64,000 nucleotides of DNA. It comes from Malus domestica. Lineage: Eukaryota > Streptophyta > Magnoliopsida > Rosales > Rosaceae. The DNA lies in the NCBI RefSeq assembly GCF_042453785.1, contig NC_091670.1, positions 39,505,501 through 39,569,500 of the forward strand. Reading direction: 5' to 3'. Below are positions 9,685-21,742 of this stretch, one piece after another (position 1 is the first letter of the stretch; every line of letters begins with the position of its first letter). The position numbers and the translations under genes were made by a program. A model generated the notes under the pieces. It was not told the origin of the DNA and did no database searches. It saw only the letters and a list, made by a program, of their open reading frames with translations.

Positions 9685-12600
9685 ATGATGGACAAAAGTT
9701 GGGCCTCTTTCAATCCGTTTACAGAGGATTACAGAACAGGGCTAGCAAAATTTATCTCAAACTCATTGGAAGTTGCTTCTCATGAGGGGAACATCAAATG
9801 TCCGTGTGCTAAATGCTTGAATAGGTTCTGGTTGAGTAATAAAGAAGTCGAAGCGCATCTAATTGTTGAAGGTATGGACCGTTCATACTTGCAAGGCTCG
9901 TGGGTATGGCATGGAGAGACATTTGGTGACCCTCTTCCAAGTAGCGAAGCTGCACAACAACTTGCTGCTATTAATACTCCTCATTCTGAACTACGCCCCT
10001 TGCTTGAAGATATTTTCTCTGGTCCCAGTGTGATGGGTGGCATGCCTATTAATAATCACAGCGAGCAGGAAGCTTCAATACCTGCATATGCACGTAAGTT
10101 TGAAGCCATGGTGCAAGATGCAAATACGGAATTATATCCGGGATGTGGTATGAAGAAAATGGATTTCCTAATACGAGTATTTCAAAACAAGTGCTTATAT
10201 GGGTGCAGCGAAAGTGCAGTACAAGCTAATCTTCAGCTTCTCAAACATATACTCCCAAATGGTCATTCTTTACCGAAGAAGGTGATGAGTACAAAGGGAT
10301 TGCTGAAAAAATTCATGTTGCCTCACCAAAAGATCCATGCATGTGAAAATGACTGCATTTTGTATTGGAAACATAACAGTGGTTTAGATGTTTGTCCTAC
10401 ATGTGGTGTGTCTAGATATACAACCGAGGTAGATGACACAGCGCCAAGCAGTAAAAAGAGAATACCTCGGAAGGTGCTAACATATTTTCCTATTACACCC
10501 CGCTTGCAACGGCTTTACATGTCTCGACACACCAGTAAAGATATGTGTTGGCATGGTCTTTCTCGGCCCGAGGATGGCTACTTAAGACATCCAGCTGATT
10601 CCTTTGCATGGAAGCAATTAGATTTGAAATTTCCAACATTTGGTGAGGAAATGCGCAATGTACGTCTTGGGTTGGCAAGTGATGGATTCAACCCCTTTGG
10701 AAAATGCAGCACCGACTATAGCACATGGCCAGTATTGTTGACCATATACAATTTACCACCTTGGTTGTGTATGAAATCACCTTTCATATTGATGGCTTTG
10801 TTAATACCGGGCAAAGAATCTCCGGGAAATGATATTGATGTATACCTTCAACCATTAATAGACGAGCTGAAGGTATTGTGGACCTCCGGGGTTCCCACTT
10901 ATGATACGTTTAGGCAAGAGACCTTCACCTTACGAGCAGCTGTTTTGTGGACTATTAGCGACTTCCCCGCCTATGGGAACTTGTCTGGTTGGAGCACACA
11001 TGGGAAATTAGCATGTCCTCATTGCAACTACAACACCGAGTCGACATATCTCAAAAAGGGTAGGAAATATTGTTATAGGGGTCACCGTCGTTTCTTGCCC
11101 ATGTCACATGTTTTTCGTCGACAAAGGAAAGCCTTTAATCTTTCTGACGAAAGAGAGCAAGCACCTTCCCCTATGACCGGACGTGAATGCCTTCGGCGGT
11201 TGTCCACTTTACGGTTCAAATATGGTAAGACGCCACGGAAACTGGTTGGAGACAAAAGACCACCACCTACACCAACGGTTGGGCCATGGAAGAAACATAG
11301 TATTTTCTTCCAATTGCCGTATTGGGAACATCTTGTCCTTCGACACTGCCTTGATGTCATGCACATTGAAAAAAATGTAACTGAAAGTTTGGTTGCAATG
11401 CTGCTGGGTATTGTTGGGAAAAGCAAGGATAACATGAATGCAAGGTTGGACTTGGAATTGATGGGCATGAAACCGGAGTTGCAGATCAAATTTGTCAATG
11501 GAAAGCCAAAGATGCCTCCCGGTGCATATACTATGAAAACATTAGAGAAGGAATTGTTTTGCAAGGTCTTAGCCTCAATAAAAGTGCCTGACAATTACTC
11601 GTCCAATATTTCACGTCTTGTGCATGTAAGGGAAAAGATCATAAGGGGACTTAAAAGTCATGATTGGCACGTTTTAATGCAGCATTTCCTTCCAATTGCC
11701 ATACGCAAAAGCCTCCCATCTGGGACTGCACAGATAGTATTAGAACTAAGTGCATTCTTCAGACATTTGTGTACTAAAAAAGGGTCAGTGGAAGGCTTTC
11801 GCAAACTTACACCCAAAATAGTGATGATCCTATGCCAATTGGAAAGGATATTACCCCCTGCGTTCTTTGTCGTCAGTCTTCACCTCACAATACATCTTGC
11901 CGAGGAAGCTGCACTTACAGGTCCGGTGCACTACAGATGGATGTACCCAATTGAGAGGTATTCCTTAACTTTTAGTATGTTTCTATGGATATTACATCTG
12001 TGCATCATACTATTTAGAACATCAATTTTGATGTTGTACTATTTAAATTAGGTTCCTGCTTACGTTGAAGAAGTATGTTCGAAATAAAAATCGACCAGAG
12101 GGAAGCATGACCCAAGGATATCTGGCTGAGGAGTGCTTGTCTTTTTGTGCGATGTACTTGGAAGGCGTGGAGACACGTTTGAACCGTCCAAGCCGAAATG
12201 CAGATATATTACGGCCTGACCATGAGGGCGACTTTGACATATTTTGTGCCACCGGCCATTCACTTGGTATACGGGAAGATTATCATCTTGACAACCACGA
12301 TTGGGAGATTGCACGATCGTATGTTTTAGCCAATTGTGATAAGTCAATGGCATATAGGAGGTGATTAAACTTAAATGTTATAAACTGCAGTTCAATGGCA
12401 CCAACTTCTGAAACTCTACTGTTGGTTCTACAGAGTGACATTGACTTTATTTTCACCTACAGAAGTTACGTGGAAAATGCTCAAAAAACTCGAGGAAGAC
12501 GTGTAACCATGCTAGAAGCAGAGAAAGAAGCTATTAAATCCTTCCCAGATTGGTTCGAAAACCATGTTAGTACGGAATAAGTTAATTCTGTGTGTACTGG

Positions 12601-13298
12601 TTTCCTATTTAGCTTCCAATTCTTAACTATGCATATGAACCTGGGTGTAAATTGTGTAGGTTAATCAATTGCAACAATCAGGTGATCCAAGTGCAACTGA
12701 CGACTTGGTGGCGCTTGCTAATGGACCTAGTAAGTGGTGTCGGAGATATAAGACTTTTGTATGTAATGGGTTCAGGTTCAAAGTAAGAGGCACACAATCC
12801 AATGGGAACTACCAAAACTATGGTGTTTTCCTACAGTCTGATGTTCCAAGTTATGCTGGCCCACGTGACCGGAACCCTGTTACCAGTTTGGTAGACTACT
12901 ATGGGGTTCTGACTGATGTATTTGAAATCAAGTACCATATGGAACGCACGGTGGTTTTATTCAAGTGCAACTGGTTTAATGGCACTTCCAGAAATACTGG
13001 TGAGGGAGTAAAAACAGACAGATATGGCTTTAGATTGGTTAACTTCAATAAGATGTCGTCTACGAGTGACCCCTTCATTCTCGCATCACAAGCACTACAA
13101 GTGTTCTATGTACAAGACCCAACAGATATAGAATGGCATGTTGCAATCAAAACGAGACCACGCGATTTCTTTGATATGTCCTCAACACATGATGATGATC
13201 CGTGCGATGGACAGGATGTGGAACATGCAACAGGTGATAATGATGAGGTTCGAGTTAGAATCGATGTAGATGCCCAAGACTTTGAAGAATGCCTGTAA
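9685..13298 (+). CDS. CACTA transposase, TNP2 type (Transposase_21)
   Basis: Catalytic transposase of the surrounding CACTA element, expected to cut and rejoin the CACTA ends. Four exons are proposed: 9685-11957, 12052-12360, 12463-12565 and 12660-13298. They join in frame to about 1107 residues with no internal stop. Seen in order: an N-terminal Transpos_assoc domain starting MDKSWASFNPFT with a CPCAKCLN zinc-like motif; a long Transposase_21/TNP2 core (YPGCGMKKMDF, CPTCGVSRY, DVYLQPLIDELKVLW, CPHCNY); a DUF4218 region (HCLDVMHIEKNV, HDWHVLMQHFLPIAIRKSL, RWMYPIERFLLTLKKYVR); and a DUF4216 region in the last exon (YQNYGVFLQSDVPSY, DYYGVLTDVFEI). The start at 9685 or 9688 puts MDKSW at the N-terminus, as in relatives. 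Intron 1 splits the conserved WMYPIER|FLLTLK stretch. Confidence 0.9.
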
Positions 13299-13440
13299 AA
13301 GCATCTAACTTTTGATGAAGGTAATAGTTATAGGAAGTATTGATTCGATGTAGAAGCTCATCCATGTTCTCTCAAATTATATAGTTGAACTGTCTTTCGA
13401 TCTGACCCTTGTTATGGTATGTTGTTACTTATTGTTTCAG

Positions 13441-15073
13441 GTCATTCAAAAAACGATGAGGTCTGTTTTGATCAACGATTTGTATTCTGAGATTCATCGA
13501 CTCAAGCAAGGTTGTTAACTGATTCCAGCGTTGATGTGCTCTCTATCTCTCTCTCTCCATATAATTTTTTTGTTTGACAGGTTATTTAATTATTCCTTAT
13601 TGTTACTTTGCTGCAGGCTAAAATGTATGACATGTTTCTTATGTTCATTCAGAGGTATATGCTGCCACAGAGAAGAATGGAATATATATACCACGACATC
13701 GTTATGTTAGTGAAGAAGCAGAGAAGAAGGTCTTATTCTTGTCATTCAACTGAATTATGGACTGGTTTTCCTACGTTCACAACTGACTGGTTACTAACTT
13801 CATTAACTCTTTATGTACTGTAGGCAATGTTTGAAAAGATAGAGCGGATGAAACTTGATTATGATTCAAAACACAAGGTATCTCCATCAACATTTCATTC
13901 CTTTCTTTTTTAATAATATTGACTACAGGGTGAGAACTAATATGAACGTTAACATTGGCCTGAGAGTAGAAATTGCTGGAGCTTTAGGAACTTTACAGTT
14001 GTGAGCAACTTTTGGCTGTACAATTGAATGCTTAACTTGTGAAAACTGAGGTAATACATTTGTAATATCGACTTACAGAGTTTCCTTTATTCTTTCTGCT
14101 CTCGTTCTGGGATAATTAAACACTTTATACTTCAGAAAAAGCTTGAGGAAACTGGACATGCACTGTATGGTCTTGAGGACAAGCATTTGAAGCAAATGCG
14201 TCCATCAAAGAGCAGGAATTTGTGATAGTTAATCTCCTCAAATCGGGTGAGCAAAGTTGTTTGCTAAAACAACTTGTCGTGTCACCATCTGCATTTTCAG
14301 ACCATAGATAGATTCTCTCCATTTCATCTTACTTTGAAGTTATACAGTCGACATTCATGATTATTGTACAATAGTTCATGTTAAATGTTTGGCATATATT
14401 AACTTTCATGCTGGAAGGTACATTTAAATGACTCTTGCTTACTATTATTGCATTGTTAACTTTGAAAGAAATCACTCGATGGGCGTGCAATTGAGCTAAG
14501 AGCAGAGCTAGATAATGCTGCATCAGATGTGTCCAGTTTATTTGCAAAAATTGGTTTGTATTATTATTTTTTTTGTTCTTCTTTGATCTCCCTCAAAACT
14601 GTAGGTTATTTATTTTCTGACCATGGATGGTGTTGTACAGCGCAAGGACAAAATTTAAGATGGAAACCGGATACTAGTCCAGAAATTTCAGTCCCAATTA
14701 ACTCAGCAGCTTGAAGTCTTGCATAAGACTCTGGCAGGGAAGCATAACACAACAGGAGCAACAATTAAAAGATATGGAAGAGGACATGCAGTCCTTTGTA
14801 TCAACAAAGGCGGAGGTAAGGCCTAGACAAGAAGATGATTGTATTTGCATGCATTCCTGAGATTGAATTGTCAGTCTATACACAACTTCATTTTTTGGCT
14901 TAATTTTGAAGGATACTAAAGAACAACGACGAAGATTAGGAAAGCTTAAAAACATGTATGGTTCTGGTAATAAAGCTTTAGATGGTATAGCTGGGGATCT
15001 TGAAGGAAATTCACAATCAATGTTTTCTCATCTAAACTCTGAAGTGTCAAACCATTCTTCTGCTCTGGAAGAT
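13441..15073 (+). pseudogene. Captured, degenerate fragment of a kinesin-5 (KIN-5) gene
   Basis: Eight exon-like blocks match, in order, the neck/stalk of plant kinesin-5 motors: 13441-13510 (MRSVLINDLYSEIHRLKQ), 13653-13729 (VYAATEKNGIYIPRHRYV), 13824-13877 (AMFEKIERMKLDYDSKHK), 13970-14050 (ELYSCEQLLAVQLNA), 14136-14246 (KKLEETGHALYGLEDKH), about 14469-14553 (ELRAELDNAASDVSSLFAKI), 14641-14815 (QSQLTQQLEVLHKTLAG, DMEEDMQSFVSTKAE) and 14912-15073 (RLGKLKNMYGSGNKALDG). Each block keeps plausible AG/GT borders, so genomic DNA with introns was copied. It is broken: block 4 has two in-frame stops, block 5 a frameshift after KHLKQ, and block 7 an indel near its start. The motor head and C-terminal tail are missing. 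It lies inside the CACTA element in transposase orientation. Confidence 0.88.
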
Positions 15074-15456
15074 GTAAGCATAAGTTCAATATATATTTTG
15101 TCTTCAGATTTCTTTGTTTTTCTGTCATGATATTTAATTAGCGCAACTGTTGCTGAATACATATAAATCAAACTGGTACACATTAGTAAATGTGCAAAAT
15201 ACACAGCGTAGTCATACATGATATTGATTCCATAAACCATCCATACAAAAACTTAGATAACATAGCAGTCTATATAGTTACCAAATGCCTAGGTTCAAAA
15301 TATAAACATCCCTATCTTCTGCGGTGGTACAAACTGAGCAGGAATGTTTACATAGAGCAAAAGCCTAGAGAATTGTTTTTAAACGTTGACAACTTGAACT
15401 GCAATGGACATACGTGCATACTAATACTAGAATATAACATCCATTCCCAGCTAGGT

Positions 15457-16446
15457 TCAACTCTTCTTACCATAAGCGTCATCGGATGGTGATTTTGCAT
15501 TCTGAATATCTTTGGGGATGGCTTCCTGTTTTGTTTGACCTATAGCACGATTCATCCAATCACAACGTTCTTGACCTCCCACATATTCGCACGCAGCACA
15601 CTCCTTAACAGCCTTGTACCTTTTTTGAGGATGACGAGTCCTTGCAGTACTGGTACAATCAGAATCAGAATCGAAGTGTACAGCATTGCAAATCTCAATA
15701 GGATTAAAGCGGTATGAATCACCGGGGAAAAAAGATGAAATTATTTTCACTGTGTCACCACTGATGGAAGGTTGCTTTCCACTGGTCATTAATTTCTCAG
15801 TATCAGCACTGATGCAAGGTTGTTTGCCACGGCTACCATGCTTCACGTAGCCGATTTCGTTGAACCAGGGTGGAACCACGTTCACACCAAAACCTGGAAG
15901 ATCAGATGGAAAGTGCTCATCTTTTAAGATCACAATTTTCGCTGCCTCATCATAACGAGGACAATAAATATTGATCAAGGGATTGGGTGATGGATGAGGG
16001 TAAACGGGCATGTTAGAGCCATGCGAAAAGTCTTTCCATTCACCCCAGGCAGTAGTTGTCTTTGCAGGGGATTCGAACTGCTGGTTGGCACCTGAGTCGA
16101 ATGTGGGGTTTTGCTCGAACTCGAATTCGACGTGAAAGTTAGCCTGTAGGTAACGCCAAAAATCAGGATCTTCATGATTGGCAGTGAGCACAGGGAGAAG
16201 GTTTTCTTGGGTAGGAACCGGGGTTGCAGTGTTATTGGTTGGGGCAGGCATCATGGGACCAAGCACTTCATAATCCACTGCAGGAAGAAGGGGTTCAGTC
16301 GTGTTACAAAATAACTGTCTGCGAACATTTGGGAATAAATGGGACATTGGTGATTTGGTGTAAATTTGAGATGAAGTTGAAACTGCTGTAAGTTCAACAA
16401 CCTCTTCAACGTTGATATTTATAAATGAGATTAGAATGGAAGCCAA
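15457..16446 (-). CDS. Uncharacterised 329-residue ORF inside the CACTA element
   Basis: An uninterrupted 329-codon frame runs antisense to both transposase genes. No family was recognised. Visible features are an internal repeat (GKQPCISADTEKLMTS then GKQPSISGDTVKI), a CAACEYVGGQERC cysteine cluster, an acidic/serine patch (DSDSDCTSTA) and a basic stretch (RHPQKRYKAVKE). There is no signal peptide or transmembrane helix. It lies in the gap between the kinesin fragment and the Transposase_24 gene. It may be another captured host segment, an element accessory gene, or an unspliced exon of a longer minus-strand gene. The long open frame in otherwise AT-rich DNA argues against pure chance. Confidence 0.45.
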   Translation of the reverse strand: MASILISFININVEEVVELTAVSTSSQIYTKSPMSHLFPNVRRQLFCNTTEPLLPAVDYEVLGPMMPAPTNNTATPVPTQENLLPVLTANHEDPDFWRYLQANFHVEFEFEQNPTFDSGANQQFESPAKTTTAWGEWKDFSHGSNMPVYPHPSPNPLINIYCPRYDEAAKIVILKDEHFPSDLPGFGVNVVPPWFNEIGYVKHGSRGKQPCISADTEKLMTSGKQPSISGDTVKIISSFFPGDSYRFNPIEICNAVHFDSDSDCTSTARTRHPQKRYKAVKECAACEYVGGQERCDWMNRAIGQTKQEAIPKDIQNAKSPSDDAYGKKS

Positions 16447-17032
16447 GGCACTTGTAAGTTCACACCCACTGAGTTGAAAAAATAATTAATTAGGGTGTCA
16501 ACAATTAAGTCCCGGGATTCTCCTTACAAAAGCAGGGATATTTGACCGCACATGGCATATGCCAATCTCATCAACCATGAATTCCAAATCTGCCACCTCA
16601 CAGACTGATAAATTATTTAATGGGTTCCTATATTTTTTTATTCGTTAATAGCAACAGCTGGCCATTATGTGTGGCTAGGGGCGAACTCCATCAGTGTATA
16701 TCAATTAAATAATGGTTTTACTATTGTTAGTAGGCGGGAGGAGTTGCCGCTCGACTTAAATGTGTCTGCAAATATTTGAAGTTTGTATTTCAAATACGGA
16801 ACGTGTCTGGCTTCATAGATATCACTTGACTTGTTTAATTGCATCAAGCTATCAACGCAAAGACGAAAATATCAGGAGGGCATAGAGGTTACATTGAAGC
16901 CATTTCAGGAGGTATGTACTATTGTTCTCTGCTTACCAGATAATTAATTGAGGTGTTAAATGTAAATGCTTTTGTGTACTGCTGTTCATTGGACGCACTT
17001 GTGTTCTGTTTACATGAAATGTAATTTTGAAG

Positions 17033-19910
17033 GTACTGTGGGTCAGCATCAATAACTCAGTTGCATCAATGTTGATTGACGAAGGCATCGAAATTGAACC
17101 ACCAGCATTCAACCTGATGGAACACAACCATATACATCATTTCCCGATTCCAAATAATGTCGAAGGTAGCGTGGATGAACGTCCACGTATGACTTGTAGA
17201 GCACAGGCACCTAGGGGCATAAATAGGCCACATTGGGCACCCAATGGTACGAAGGAGGTGATGCAATTTAATGAGAAAGGGCAGCCGGTAGAGCCTCCTC
17301 ACACTGTTGCTAGATTTTCTAGGTTTTTAGGAATGCTATCTCAGGAAGCATCATATTTTCCGATTAACGTAGTTGATTGGAGGCATTTCTACAGGGGTTC
17401 AAACATGGATCGTGCTTGGCAGAGGATTAAGGTAAATCAACATAAGGATATTGGTTATATGGTTGGTTGGTTTTGCTGTATGGATAGATAGTTATGTCAC
17501 TGTCAATTAGATTTAAACCTGGAAAAAATAAAACCCACAAAATGCCATCACATAGCCTTTTGTTTGCTTACTCAACACACACGTTGAAGCCATAAGTATG
17601 CCATCAATACATTACATTAACTGCTGTTATACATGCATAAGTATGTCATCAATACACAAGTTTAACTGCTGTTAGCCATAAGTATGCCATCAATACAGAG
17701 TATGCCTTCATTCCAAAACTAATTGACCTTAACTACTGTTATCCATACACCGGTTAATACTCGTCATTGGTTATGTCAAATATTCTGCAGGTGGTCAGTT
17801 ACAAAGTAGAACTAGAATAAATTATGCTTGAATGTGATATATTTGAAATAAGACGCACCAATTACGTCGTAATAGGCACCATTTACGATTACAATAGGGT
17901 CCACTGCACATAATGCAGCACTAAAAGGCAGCATCCTTGTAGATTGGTGATGTGTAATGAGCCTGCTTTTAACTGTTTCATGTAAGGCTAAAATGTACGA
18001 TTATAAAAAAAAATTGAAACCTACTGCAGGGGTATTACAAAGTAAATGTTTTGTTTCATATTTCATATATTACGTAATGGAGCATAATTAACAACAACAT
18101 ATATATATATATCTAAATGGGCAGGGGACTCTTGATTGGACAGATGAGATCACATTAGAATTGGAGCCAAAAATTCGGCGGGTTTGTGAGATGAAGATGA
18201 ATGATAGATGGAAGGATTACAAGGCAAACCTCAAGAAGGCATACTATACTCCATGCCTGCACTCACCATCAGCGGAGAGGTTCCATTGTCAAGATGGCCG
18301 GGTCAACCAAGGGCAATGGAAATTGTTAGTACAACTATGGGACACCGGACATGCTCAGGTACCACACACAGTGATCAAATGTTCTTGCTTGTTTATACAC
18401 CATATATGGTTGATTTAGTTGGGAAATTATGTGAATGATAAATGTATGGATTGTATGTATTGGAAATTAGGATGAATTATGTTTTCACATAGCCCCACTA
18501 ATGCATGATACAATTGACATATGTAGAAGCGTGCTACGACATCTAGAAAGAACAGGAAGGCACTACAAATATATCACACGACTGGAACCAAGTCGTTTGC
18601 GCAAATCAGACACGAACATGTAAGGATTTTCCTTCAGTTTTGTGTTATGCTAACTTAAGTACAGTTTAGTGCACATGGAATGAAGGTGCTGGATGAAAAC
18701 AATCTCATGAAATATCTGGTCTATTGGTTATTTGACATTTTATGTTAACAGGAACAAGTGAATGGAAGCAAACCGGACTGCATTACATTCTTTACACTAA
18801 CACATACTCGGAAAAATGGGGAACCAGTGGATGCTCGGTCAGCTGCAATAATTGTAAGTATGCCATCAATTAGCAGCTGATACAATGTTGATATTCGATG
18901 TAGGTGATATATATGTTTCCGGTTTGTAAGTATGCCATCAAAAATTGTTAGTATGCCATGGTGTCCTATAGGAGGCGATATATATAAAAGGTTTGTGGAA
19001 TGTGAACAATCAGGTGGTTTGTAATATTTTATACGCAAACTCAGTGAGACAAAGAACATAATGCAGCAACCGGCTGCATTAGTGAATACACTGAAGTAAT
19101 GAAAGAGATAAGGGTGCATATGAGTTTATTGGTATAATGTTTGTTTGAACAACAGAACAATCACTAATAGAACTAGTATTGTTGAGAAACATGGTTGGAA
19201 TATATTTGATTTAGAAGGCTATGAAATCGATATAGAGTTCATATGTATATGTGATTAATCTTCCCAACAACTTGCAGGATGAATTCAATACAAAGTTGAA
19301 ACTGTACGCAGATAGGAATGAGATCATAACTGAACAGGTTTGCCATAATGTGTACGCTGATGTATTGGGGCCTGAGAAATACAACCGTGTAAGAGGATTT
19401 GGGACAGGGGTTGTGTGGTCTGACGTGCCGGGCATTAGAACTGAGAAAAGAGGGATTTGTAGAGAAGTTGAAGCAATTACAGTAGCATATGAGGAACAAA
19501 TAAAAGCTGCTAATATTGAAATTGAGAGACTTAAGATGGAGGCAAGTGAGAAAGAGGAAAGGCAAAGGATTGAGCAGGCAAATGTGGTTGCACAATTGAG
19601 GAAAGAGCAAACTGATTCAATGGTGGTACATAACAGACGGATGGAGTTGGAAGTGGAGAACATGAAGCGTGAACTGAGGGCTGCAATAATGTCCGCGCCG
19701 ATGAGGGCTGCTGATGCAGGCATTGTGGAACCAAACCGAGTTGATGTGAGTGAAGCTTGTGTGACTAGAACTGAACAAGGGACTAGTTTAGAGATCCAGG
19801 CAAGTGGAGAAGTTGAAGATGACGGCTTTGTTGTGCTGCACAATAACGGCACAACGGATGAGATGGTCTATCGTCCATGCATGGTGAATGTCACTAGGTT
19901 CAGTAAGTGA
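17033..19910 (+). CDS. CACTA second protein, plant Transposase_24 (Ptta/En/Spm) type
   Basis: Probable TNPA/TNP1-like accessory protein of the element, thought to bind subterminal repeats and act with the TNP2 enzyme. Exons with good splice sites are 17033-17431, 18125-18358, 18527-18619, 18752-18853 and 19278-19910. All keep frame and total 486 residues. Seen in order: NRPHWAPNGTKEV and VVDWRHFYRGSNMDRAWQRIK; GTLDWTDEITLELEPK with NDRWKDYKANLKKAYY; KRATTSRKNRKALQIYHTTG and KSFAQIRHEHE; KPDCITFFTLTHTRKNGEPVD, the characteristic C-terminal Transposase_24 motif; then a long charged coiled coil (about 19490-19690) rich in Glu, Arg and Lys. The first exon could not be fixed; a candidate ends at 16919. 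It therefore may be 5'-incomplete as listed. Confidence 0.82.
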
Positions 19911-20319
19911 TAAGCTAATTGTGATCATTCCTGTGATTTTTGCTTGATGTAAATAGTACAAATGCCGTAGGGAAGGCATAGATCCAATGGGGTGGATTTT
20001 GTTAGTTCAGTTGCTGTTGGTGGATGTGCATATGTACTGTTGGTTTTATAAAATGTAATCTCCTCACCCTTGGGTAGTTGGATGTGTGGGACAACAAACT
20101 TGAATGTAATATGCTTCCTTGAAAAGGGACAAACCTTGTTATTATTCCGTATGGGATATAAAGTGTGGTTGGTTGTCAATGTGATGCCTTTTGCAAATTT
20201 AATATAGTTGTGAAGTTTATATTAAGAAGATGAGTTTTAATGTAGTACAAAGCAATGATTTAACAGCCATGTAATACAATTCGAACATAAAGGTCATTTG
20301 GAATGCTATAGATTCACAC

Positions 20320-20672
20320 CATTGTTGGTGCCTATACTTTAAAAGCCACTCATCCTAATAGAGACACATAGGATTGGTGGGTGTATGAGTATGAAAGCCA
20401 CCAATGTTAGTCTCAAATCTAGCCACCAATAAGAGAGACAATGACATATTTTGCATTTTACAATTAATTATAAAATATAAAAATGGTGTACTATTCACAT
20501 ACCCACCAATGCAATATTGGTGGCCATTGTTACAATGGAGTCCTCTACATAGGCCACACTTCTAGTTTAGTGGGTGATTGGTGGCCATAAAGGTTTGCCA
20601 CCAATGTGAGTGGCAACACTTGACAATAGCCACCAAATGAAAGGGTGGCTTATAGCCATAATTCTAGTAGTG
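20320..20672. repeat. CACTA right terminus and subterminal GCCACC motif cluster
   Basis: At least eight GCCACCAAT/ATTGGTGGC-like motifs occur in both orientations before the terminal TTCTAGTAGTG. They mirror the left-end cluster at 6855-7020. The density of one motif at both ends and nowhere else in the element supports a role as transposase-binding sites. Confidence 0.8.
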
Positions 20673-20675
20673 TTA

Positions 20676-21320
20676 ACTTATATTTAAATATGACCTTTAT
20701 ATACAACTGTGTCAAACTGTAGAATGAGTCAAAAACACTGAGTTACAAACTGCTACTTCTTCTGTGTGGTTTTTGCTTACTTCTTCTTCACGACCACAGT
20801 AGCTTCATAACCCCAACAATATTTATCTGGTGACGAAGGTTGCATGATTAAGTCAACTCTGAGATGAATAAAAATCCATGGAGTCTCATCCTTTTGTGTA
20901 AAGATAGCTTGTTGAGTTGTAGTTTTGGACCTAGGCAGGAGACCTCAGTTAAACAAACTAATAATCTAATCGTATAAATGGTGTGGTCTAGGTGCCTCTT
21001 ACGCAAGTTTTTCTCATACAATTGCCGGGTAATTAGTAAAAAGACAGCAAGTAAATACTCCTAAATTATCAAAAGAATAAGCTTATAAGTTTACACTACT
21101 ATATTTTTATCGCTAGCTAGGAAGACATATTAAGCTATATTGCATAAGGTTAGTGACATGCAGACAATATTGTACGTTAACTTTGCAGAAACTGTAGTTC
21201 AATGGAGAAGGGGGACGAAGGGGAGCTAAAAGAAAATGAGACGAATGAAATTCCCACTGGATTTGCAAAACTGCAAGTGTAAAACAGATGTTTCTGTTTT
21301 CCGACCAAAGACAGTCCAAA
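20676..21320. other. Spacer between two CACTA elements
   Basis: AT-rich, with no supported gene or repeat. Confidence 0.5.
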
Positions 21321-21323
21321 TCG

Positions 21324-21711
21324 CACTACTAGAAATTTTGACTTTACCGACAAAATTAGTTCGTGGGCAAAAGTCAAAATTTGTCGGCAAAGATCCTTTC
21401 CCGAGGAAAAAATTTGTCGGCCATTTTGTCGCCCAAAGCATGTCGCGTTAGAGTTTTTCCGACGAATTTTGATACTTCGTCGGCTAAGGTTGAACTTTTC
21501 TCGACAAACTATTTTTTGTCGGCATTTCTATTGTTCCCGACAAATATTTTTGTCAAGACAAGGCTTTTAAGCCGACAAAAAATATTGTCCAACCAACAAA
21601 ATGTGTTTGTCGCCGTGATTATTTCGTCGGCACTGTCTTCCCTCTCCCGAAAAAAATGGTTTCGTCGGGAGACATTTAATTTATAACAAAAATAATAAAT
21701 GCTTTAATGCT

Positions 21712-21742
<31 letters not shown>

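Larger units (their letters stand above)
6855..20672 (+). mobile_element. Complete 13.8 kb CACTA (En/Spm-like) DNA transposon
   Basis: The left end starts CACTACTAGAAT and the right end finishes ATTCTAGTAGTG, an exact inverted pair. Both are flanked by the 3 bp target duplication TTA (6852-6854 and 20673-20675), as expected for CACTA. The element holds a TNP2-type transposase (9685-13298), a Transposase_24-type gene (17033-19910), an antisense ORF (15457-16446) and captured host fragments (8788-8905; 13441-15073). Subterminal regions carry many GGTGGC/GCCACC motifs in both orientations. Intact ends, TSD and coding frames suggest a fairly recent and possibly autonomous insertion. Confidence 0.95.
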
